From Humulus lupulus (lineage: Eukaryota > Streptophyta > Magnoliopsida > Rosales > Cannabaceae), in NCBI RefSeq assembly GCF_963169125.1, contig NC_084794.1, positions 156,126,858-156,190,857 of the forward strand: a stretch of 64,000 bases of DNA, read 5' to 3'. The first letter of the stretch is position 1, and every line of letters starts with the position of its first letter. The position numbers and the translations under genes are program-made. This document shows, one piece after another, positions 55,829 through 64,000 of this stretch. The notes beneath the pieces were generated by a model, which saw only the letters and a list, made by a program, of their open reading frames with translations, did no database searches and was not told the origin of the DNA.

Positions 55829-58800
55829 CCTCTCGGTGTAGGAGTCTCGACATAGACAACGACGGAACTTGACAGAGACGGCAACAGTGACGGCGACGGG
55901 GCTAACGATATCCTTCTCTATCTGCTTTCGTTGTTGCAGGTTCGACTGTTATGTTAATCTACGAAGGTTATGCTCTTATTTTGAATGGATTTACTTGCTT
56001 TCACCATTTATTTCTCTGAATTTGGGGACATTGAAACCCTTAATTGATAGCTCAGTATGGACACACACAATTTTTATGTTTTCTCTTAATTTTGACTCTG
56101 CCTTTGCTCTTTTTTTTTCTAAAGTTTTGTTGATATTTATTTTTTGTAAGAATGATTTTGGTCACAATGCAGATTTAGTGTTTGGTTTCCGGGAAAAAGT
56201 CTTTGGAAAATGGTGGAGAATCAATTTGTTAACATCCTATTTCAGATGTTGTTTGATTTGGAAATGCTGATGTTGTTGACTATTTCAAAATCATGAGTTT
56301 AGCTCTATTTGTTAGAGCTTTTTGCTTTTGAGATTTCATGTGCTGGAAGTCTGGTATTGATTTTTTCTTCTTGTTGTTTGGTATGATTTTAGGGAACCAA
56401 ACTGAGTAGTTGAGGAGTCAAAACTGATCTAGGGTATTGATACATTCGAATTTTAAGCTTTTGTCAGGTATTGAACTAGTGGGAAGTTTTCTTTGTGAAA
56501 AATCAGATGTAAATCGAATCCAATTTCTTATCGGATTTCAGCATCTTAATTAAATATCCAATGTTTTCTCGTTCTTTTTTTTTTTTTGGTTATACAAACC
56601 CATATCTAAATCGTTTATTTGTATAACTAATTAGTTCAGAAAATTTAATGACACATGGTTCTTGATTGAGTTGTAAGTGGTTGCATTAAAAAGTGTTCAG
56701 TTAATTATGTGAAAATAATAATATTCAATAGAAATCCTCAACTACTCATACTAATGGACGAAAAATTCAACATAAATGACTTTTAAACAATATATTATGA
56801 ATATAACAAATTGACAGGGTGCAATTGTATTGTTGCAACTTTGAATGATCAAACCCCAATTGATGTGTATTTTAGTAATAATAATGTGAGCTTTTGTGGA
56901 AAATTTCTACCAAAATAAATTCTCTCATTATTATTGATCAAGAATAATTTTTTGCTTCTTAAGTTCACACTGTTAGACACATACCAATTACTACCTATAT
57001 ATTACTCTGAACATTTCACCTCAATATGAACTTTAGCACCTTGAGTAGAATATTGTCTCTCTTGTCTAAAACTTAAGATAAGAGAGAAAATATACTCATA
57101 TTCCCTCTATTTGTTAGAGCTTTTTGCTTGAGATTTCATGTGCTGGAAGTCTGGTATTGATTTCTTCTTCTTGTTGTTTGGTATGCTTTTAGGGAACCAA
57201 ACAGAGTGGTTGAGGAGTCAAAAATGATCTAGGGTATTGACAAATTCGAATTTTAAGCTTTTGTCAGGTATTAGGATATTTATATACTATATATATTTTA
57301 GCCCTATTTTTTTAATTGCTTGCATTATTCATTGTAGTACCAGGTTTTCATGAATAAATATGCAAGCATATCATTTCCTAGCTACATCCTCACATGCTTG
57401 TCTTGTTTTTTTTTTATAAAAAAAATCTGTTTTGCTTTATATGTAGTACTACAATGATTTCTACCCTCTCAGTCTGAGATCTTCAGTCCTACAAATGTCA
57501 AACATGTTAAGACTTAAGAAAGAAAGAAAGAAAATTTGATGTCTTCTCTGTTCCTCTTGGGTATCTTAGAACCTAGATAAGTTGCCCCAGATTCTGAACA
57601 AAGTTAATTGTTGTCCTTTAAGCCACTAGCCACAGAAACACAGATGTTGATAGGATTATTTGTGAGAACCTTATCTAGCAAGGTGGTGAGTCCATTACAA
57701 ATGGATAATGAATGTTTGAGATTACAAATTATGTCATTGATTAGTAGTACTTACTATATCCACCAACCAACCTTATGTTGATGTTTGTATCTCAACTTTA
57801 TTTTTTTGGGGGGGAATACTTTTAATAATAACGAAAAAAGAAACTGATTTTCTTGTAATTGTTTAGAGCATCTCATTGTTCTCAACTCTACTCCTTAAGG
57901 TAGCTAAGGTTGTAGTTCATTAGCATTGCTAGAAGCACATAATTACTTTGATAACTCCAATTTTATAACTCATTAAGCCATAGTCAATTTGGTAACTCCA
58001 ATACACACATTCCTTGTTACTTGATAGAGTGTTGGATCTTTAAGACACTTTGGGGAAAGTACTACTTTTAGGAATATTTTGCTATGCAACAAAAGAATTG
58101 TGTTCTTGGGCAGAATCTAAATTCATGCTGCAGCTGAAATTTCTCATTACTTATTTGTTTGTTTGGTTGTAGCTGTCTTTCTAGTCAATTATTTTTATTT
58201 AAATTAAAGTTTATTCCCCATAGTGGAATGCAAAGTTGAATTAGGCACACAATTAAAAAGTGACATGACATGATATCACAATAGGCTTCTAGTTGATTCT
58301 GCGTACAAAACTGATTAACCTTATTTATGATTTGAGCAATAGTACTTAGGAAGATAAAATATGTTCCATAATTTAAAATCCTGGATAATAGTGTTTCCTT
58401 TTCTTGTTTTTTTCTTTTCTTTTCTTTTTTGGTTGGTGGTGGTGCCCTCCCCACTTTATGTTTTTTTTTCTTTTTTCTTTTGCTGATTGTAACATAGTGG
58501 TCTTAATTAGTCCATGTATGGTTTCCTTTACTCTAACCTAGTAGAAAGAAATGCAAACTGAAAACATTGAGAATCCCAACATGAATAGGATCGTTTGGTT
58601 TGTGTATCTACTGAAATTTAAATATTGAAAAAGACAAATTGTTCTGAAAGAATGTTGTTGATAGTTGATATATATATAAATCAAGTCTCTAGTTATGATT
58701 ATATTTGATGGTTTTTATTCTTAGTTTCAATGCTCTATTTGACTAACGTTTTGGATTCTCATAATGCAAACTGCAATTAAATTATTCTGAAAAGAAGCAT

Positions 58801-59826
58801 TTATCCAAATCAAGTCTCTAGTTATGTTACAATTGGTGTCCTCTTTCTAAGTCTCTAGTACCTACCAAGCTATGAAAAAAGGCTTAAAATTAATGGGTAT
58901 TGCCTATAGGAATATGCAAACCACAAATTTTACATATCTTTATTGTTGGTGAAAGAAATTTTACAATTTTTCTATCCATAATTTTTTTCCAATCAATAAT
59001 ATATATATTGAGATATGTTTAATTAATAAAATTAATTCATATATGAGATAGCAGCAGAAGATAGATTTGACACTTTAATATTTATTTTATGCTTTGTGCA
59101 GATAATTGAGCTGGCTCACGAGAAACTCTTACTTTTGTTTGCATTTTGCAAGAGGTATGTCATTTACTTTTGTTTTAATATTATGCAAATGTTAGAGGAG
59201 TTTGAATATCTTAAATATTCATCCATAGTGAAGTAAGTTTTGAGATCATTATTATCTGCTGCGGTGATAACGAATGGTTGAGAACTTGTGTCTTAGTGAA
59301 GTAGGATCTGAGAAATTTGTGTGTTGCAGCGATATAAGGAAGAATAGCATAGTGTTGTTTGATTTAGTTGAATTGTGTTTGATTTTATTTGCTAGTCTAG
59401 TTGCTAGTCTAGTTGAAATGGTGTTTGATTTTATATAGACATATGTAGTATTACTATTTTATAATTGAATTGTGTTTGCTTGATTTGTTTGATTATTGGT
59501 ACATTAATTAGATTGTTAAAAACATACACTTATAAATATCATTTTCTTTGTACAAGCTAAAAACTACCAATGGTTGGTCAAATAATATGTAGAACCATTT
59601 TGAGTTTTTATTTCAATTATGTAGAACAATTTCAAGATTATATTTTAATTATGATAGAACTCTTTCGAGATTACATTTCAATTTATTCTATTGGTTATTT
59701 ATCTTATTTTCATTTCTACGGTGATATTTGACTCCTCAAGTTGTATATGATGTTTTTATCTTTTGCATTAAATTGTATTATTCATGAATAATTATGTTGT
59801 ATTGTTATTTAAATAGGTTGACACCC
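55829..59826 (+). other. CACTA internal non-coding region with a 160-bp repeat
   Basis: Continues the CT-rich leader (55829-55960, with GACGGCAACAGTGACGGCGACGG) and then runs AT-rich. About 160 bp is present twice, at 56310-56475 and 57112-57273, starting TTAGAGCTTTTTGCTT and ending TTTAAGCTTTTGTCAGGTATT. The open frame at 55869-56270 has no recognisable domain and contains long T-rich hydrophobic runs, so I do not call it a gene. Nothing resembling a transposase is readable on either strand. Confidence 0.55.
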
Positions 59827-60905
59827 ATGGCTAATGAAAGGGATATAAAGCTTTCAAGGATCAAAGAATGAAGAGAGAATGAGTCTCTTGCACCTTTGAA
59901 GCACAAGCAAAAGCATAGTCTACAAATCATTAAGGATTCTCCTGAACTTGAAAAGTCAACACATGTCAAGGACAAGCCAAAGAATATACTTCGAATCATT
60001 GAGGATTCTCCTGAAATTGAAAAGTTAACGCATGTTAAGGTATCAAGTCCTATGCAATAAGCCTTACTTCGATTTTTTCTCTCTTATGATATACTTAGTT
60101 TATACTATTTAATAAAATGAGTTGTACTTGAAATTAAGATGATTTATGATGTAGTCAAATGGTTCATATTTTTCTCTCTGCCTTTAGGAAAGCTCAAAAA
60201 GATCATTCCACCTATTAAGCTTTTGTAAGCTACTCTAATTGAATATGGTGTTATATATATTATTTTTCTATATTTTTCTTTCATTATTTGTTTCTTTTAC
60301 CTATTTCATTCAATATTTGAAGCTCAAACCATAGATGTTTTTCATGATTCTTGAAGCTGCATTTTACTTTTTATGTGATAGTAGAGTATTGTTCTTGTGT
60401 ATGCTTAATGCCTATATGACAAAATTATATTTTATTATATAATATGATATAGACATAAACTTATCATTATTTTCTTTACTTTATGTGTTGTCTACTAAAT
60501 TGATGTGTAGTTATTTGATTGTATTATATTTATTGCCTAAAATAATCACAAATAATTGTCTGAAGGAATACTACATAGGAATTTACTTTAAAATTGCATT
60601 AAGTTGTCTTCTCTTGACAGTCTATTTTTAAAATTTTAGAGTGTCAAGAATCACACATTTGACTCCGAATGAAAAATATTAGATTGGATTGGTTCTTGTA
60701 AAATTATTGCAAAAGGTTATTTTGTTTCGAGCGACCCAAAGGATGACATTCACCATGTTCCTCTTGGGCCTAGTGCTATGAAAGTGGGGTTAGATCTTGT
60801 GAGAAAGAATGATGCATTTTTATGGAGACCTTCAGGAGCTATGTCTACTATAGAAGATGCTATAGGTAGTATAATTGCATGACCAGCTGGTAAAGGCATA
60901 ATTAG
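59827..60905 (+). pseudogene. CACTA-associated gene remnant (DUF8039-like domain)
   Basis: The first readable exon starts ATGGCTAATGAAAGG at 59827 and ends at a donor after 60039. It contains a short internal duplication: 'IIKDSPELEKSTHVK' followed by 'IIEDSPEIEKLTHVK'. A stop (TGA) lies at about 59869. A short exon follows at 60188. The next exon (60640-60905) reads WIGSCKIIAKGYFVSSDP, VPLGPSAMKV, FLWRPSGAMSTIEDAIGSIIA, then TGA where a tryptophan is expected (A*PAGKGII). This matches the C-terminal domain pattern of plant CACTA-encoded proteins, sometimes listed as DUF8039. The match is from memory of the pattern and would need a profile search. Confidence 0.55.
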
Positions 60906-61774
60906 GTAATTGACTTTTTTTTATGTACTCTTTTAGTTTACTATTAACTTTAAGTTTAAGCATTAATTATTTAAATTCTTATGTAGTTAAGCAAATCGAC
61001 CCACAACAAAGACAAGTGCACAATGGATGATGAATTGAAGGATGGAGCAAGTTTCATGGTTTACTTTTTGTGTATCTTGCTATGGCTTTGTTTTTTATTT
61101 TTGAAGTAAAAGATGTTCAAGATTATAGAACTTTATTATGTATGCTTTCAAACTTAAGTTAGAACTAAGATCTCATGAAGTAGCCACAGTCATGGTTTGA
61201 CTTAGCTCTTGTTTAATGTAATACTTATGGTTTATCAATCTATTTAATATTACATTTTGTGATTAATTTTGATATTTTTTTTATCCAAATACAATAATAA
61301 AAACCTTTTAATTTAAAAGAAAACTTATAATTATCCTTACACAACAAAATTAAAAATCTATTATCTAGACTAAAATAATAAAATTTTATTACTAGACCTT
61401 TAATATGGTATTTATGGTTGTCTTGGATACATATTATAAGTGTAACAAAATGTTATGATTTATATAATATAACAAACTAAAAACGCTATCAAAATAATCA
61501 ATTATAACAGTTGAAAAGTGTTATGCAAAATTTTTAAGATTAAACTTCAAATTTATAACCATTTACTCTAACTAAATGTTATTATTTTAATATGATAGCA
61601 ACTAAAAATGTGTTATTGAATACTTTAAGATAACATCGAACATAACATTTAAAAACTGTTATAGAAAAGATGGGACTTTTAATAACAGGGGCTATGTTAG
61701 CGTTTTGAGAAGTGTTATGAATACTTCCAGTTAGCAGTTTTTAAGTGTTATGAATACTGTTTTTTCTTGTAGCG
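60906..61774 (+). other. CACTA right subterminal region and terminus
   Basis: A last short exon-like text (VKQIDPQQRQVHNG) at 60988-61030 is followed by AT-rich non-coding DNA. From about 61440 the motif GTGTTAT or ATGTTAT recurs in both orientations, typical of the subterminal repeats bound by CACTA transposase. The terminus is CTTGTAGCG at 61774. Confidence 0.6.
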
Positions 61775-62244
61775 GGGCGGCCCGGTAATGTCCATGAGTA
61801 CTCTTACTCATGGAGACATATGAGTCCCCTCGTGGTCCTCATATGCCCGCCCTACTAGTCCTCCCAACTAGTAGTAGCTCACTTGACGCACCTGCGTCAG
61901 GGGGTGGTGGAGAGCTGACACCAGGGGCTCCCCCTACAAAAAGCCTTCTGAGCTTTTAGCCTTCTACCAGGAACATATATGATTTTTGCTTGGGAGACAT
62001 ATTTGGCTTCCAGCTCGCCAATTCTCCGAATCTCCCAAATCCAATCGTACCATTGCGTTCATTGACCCTTCAATATGGAACCTACCAAGTCCTGTCCATT
62101 TCCGGGCAATATTGAAGATATTTAGGAAAATGCCACTGCCGTACAAACTAGGCATCAGCATGCTCACCAGCCTGCACCCTCACGTGCGCATCTGACCGAG
62201 CGCCATCCTAGCATGTAACATGCCCTCAAGGCCGGCATGTTACA
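61775..62244 (-). repeat. Element J LTR, fragment 3
   Basis: Ends CGGCATGTTACA at 62244, directly followed by CTCTCCCCCACTTT, a polypurine tract when read on the minus strand. So this is the sense start (U3) of a 3' LTR, TGTAACATGCCGG on the minus strand, with the internal region to the right. The LTR would continue left through 46031 and 21525 once CACTA and B are removed, for a total near 1.17 kb. Confidence 0.6.
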
Positions 62245-64000
62245 CTCTCCCCCACTTTAATTGTCGATGCCCTCATCGACAGACCGCTGGCCAATCTTCC
62301 TACCTCGACTCCTAAGCTCACTCCATACTTCTTCCGAATCTTGAGTCTGCACTAGTCCCTCTACCACTGTAGAACCACTAACTTGGTGATGATCTCCCAC
62401 GTCCACCCTTGGACTTGATCAAGGACCCCATACCACCGTCGCTATTCAAAATTCTCCCATGAAGTAATGCCGCTGCACTCAAATACTCCTTGCACACATG
62501 AACTCCTCGGAGTCCATCATGTTGCCCCTCCAGTCAACCAAGTAGCCCTTGGAACACTGACCCCAAAGCCAACATATCTTTTGATTGTTGCTTTCCTGCC
62601 AATTTTCCAATGCATACTCTCTTTTTGACAAAGAGGAAATTAAGGTGCACCCCCCTCAGGGTGAGGTTTGCAAACCAACCGTTCCCAACAGCACCTACGA
62701 AACATCCTTCCATTGAAGGCATGTCTCTCTTCAATGTGGCACTCATGCCAATTGTAGCCTTTATGCAGTATCTAGTGCATCCTTGCACAGAGACTTCATG
62801 AAGTAGTCTCTCAGACTTTTGGCCCTCCGGCCTTACTGCATACCCATGGCTTGATGCGAAATGGCCACTCCTGACCATAACCATAACTGCTACTCTGAGC
62901 TTCTACAATGTGGTCAATGATCTGACATCATTCGAAACCACTGCATTGCCTTCTGGCTCATGCTCATGCTGACTCTCAGCATCGTGCCTCAAGTTCTGCC
63001 CCCAAATCAACCTTGCCTAATTCTAGACGACCTGTTGAATCTTGATCAACTTGACTGCACTTTACCTTACCCTTGAGGTCTGAAGTTGTCCCAATCCGCT
63101 ATCTCCCTTCGATATATGTTCTCAGAATCATTCGGCTTGTGTTCCCATAAACATGTGTCCCCATAAAACACTAAGCATGTCCCATAATATGCTTCAAAAC
63201 CTGCCCAATCTTGGTCTCAGCCTACACCCATGCATACTGTCTATCTGCAGTTTCAACTGGTCACCTGACCTACTTGCATGAGTCATGCATGTCTTCGCAC
63301 TATACAACCCATCTGTTGTTGTGTTTCTCTCTAGATTCACACACCAAAACTGAACAAGTACCCTGATCCTTCGAACATATGAATTAGTGGGCTCCCGCAC
63401 TTCAACTTGGGAATAACTTCTCTTCTCGAGGTGTACCACTCAAGGTATAGCTCACAAGCTAACCGCTTTTCTTGTGCAGTCCCTCGTTCCATTTATCACT
63501 TTTGAAGATGATGTTGAACTAATGTCTCGGCCATTCTGACTCTTCGCTTCTCGACATCTCTATGTTGCCTTAGTACCTGAGTCCTGTTGACTTTTCACCT
63601 TAGGCAAATGTTGCACTGATGTTACCTTAGTACTTGAGTCTTGACGAATTTCATCCTAGGTAACTGGCTCTGTCTCTGAGTCTCCCTGACTTTACATTCT
63701 AAACAACTAATGATCTCCATGATAACTCATGTCGATGCTTTTGTAATGGAACATTGGTCTGCTATTTGGATGTTTGAACCATGAAGGTTTCTCCCCCACT
63801 TCAATTGTTGGCGTCCTCAACAACTTGCACACACGCAAGAATTCGTGCAGCACCATTGTTGATTCCCCTATGCGTGAGCTCTCCACATAGCTATCCATCT
63901 TCTACATACTAGCATCTCGCCCCTCCGGGCAGCTTCTCTAGGCTTCTATGGTCACTAAGTCCCGATAGCAAGGCCCTCCAGCCCACATTTGAACTCAAGC
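62245..64000 (-). other. Element J internal region (3' part), runs off the window
   Basis: Polypurine tract at 62245-62258 on the minus strand, then a 7-bp-arm inverted repeat, GTCGATG-CCCT-CATCGAC (62263-62280). A related pair, CTCCCCCACTTCAATTG followed by a shorter hairpin, recurs at 63791-63823. No gag or pol motif is recognisable in 1.7 kb on either strand. The frame at 62534-62884 (116 codons, minus) has no domain I know. J may be a large non-coding retrotransposon derivative, or its pol may lie further right. Confidence 0.5.

Larger units (their letters stand above)
46032..61774 (+). mobile_element. CACTA (En/Spm-type) DNA transposon, non-autonomous, with D nested inside
   Basis: The right end reads ...CTGTTTTTTCTTGTAGCG; its reverse complement, CGCTACAAGAAAAAACAG, differs from the canonical plant CACTACAAGAAAA terminus by one base. 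The left end is CACTACCTACAAC at 46032. Subterminal GTGTTAT motifs are repeated near the right end (at least six between 61440 and 61755) and once near the left (46091). A gene remnant with a CACTA-associated domain lies at 59827-60905. Net size without D is about 6.2 kb. No transposase catalytic gene is recognisable. A 3-bp TSD is not clear (ACG and GGG), so the exact left end could be a few bases off. Confidence 0.68.

Noticed and set aside
55869..56270. 133-codon ORF as a host or transposon gene
   Set aside because: Composition follows a T-rich intron-like stretch, with no recognisable domain; the leader is part of the CACTA element.
62534..62884. 116-codon minus-strand ORF in J
   Set aside because: No domain recognised, low-complexity flanks, and a shadow ORF on the opposite strand over the same bases; not enough to call a gene.
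1..64000. A new defence, biosynthetic or signalling gene cluster
   Set aside because: Every readable protein motif belongs to LTR retrotransposons or a CACTA element; no host gene family was recognised on either strand.

Overview
The window is plant nuclear DNA made almost wholly of transposable elements, and I see no host gene. Long-LTR Ty3/gypsy elements with initiator-Met-type primer sites, a Tat-lineage element with an antisense ORF, a Cassandra element carrying 5S rRNA sequence and a CACTA transposon together indicate a flowering plant, probably a eudicot. The species cannot be named from the sequence alone. Nearly every reading frame is broken by stops or frameshifts, so this is old, probably heterochromatic, repeat-rich DNA.

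The layout is a set of nested insertions, resolved here from terminal TG...CA sequences and target-site duplications (TSDs). Letters are local labels. G (1-18473, minus-strand pol) is the oldest visible layer: a Tat-lineage element with RT, two RNase H domains, integrase and a spliced ORF on the opposite strand. It is interrupted by A (1342-9383, plus, TSD CTTTA), by the solo LTR H (12147-16643, TSD GTTAG), which itself carries an A-type solo LTR (13890-16291), and by the LTR fragment K from 18474. K is interrupted by LTR fragment C (from 19594). C carries a complete Cassandra TRIM (20372-21187) and is cut at 21457 by J, whose LTR is in three pieces (21457-21525, 45405-46031, 61775-62244) and whose internal region runs off the right edge.

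J is split by two large insertions. The first is B (21526-45399, minus, TSD GTCAG), about 9.3 kb originally. One of its LTRs holds F (22376-31696), a Tat-type element with gag-protease and the antisense ORF but no RT or integrase. Its other LTR holds E (39027-44314, TSD GCTAC), a gag-protease element that has lost RT, RNase H and the integrase core in frame and carries a third, inverted LTR. The second is a CACTA DNA transposon (about 46032-61774), which contains D (46258-55823, minus, TSD TCTAA), the best preserved Ty3/gypsy element in the window, with two 2293-bp LTRs.

In function, A, B and D look like decayed Tekay/Del-type chromoviruses (gag, protease, RT, RNase H, integrase, chromodomain-like tail). 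F, E, Cassandra and the CACTA element look non-autonomous and would have needed proteins from relatives. The features most worth a second look are the inverted-LTR structure of E, the in-frame pol deletion of E, the retained intron-containing antisense ORF of F, and the depth of nesting.
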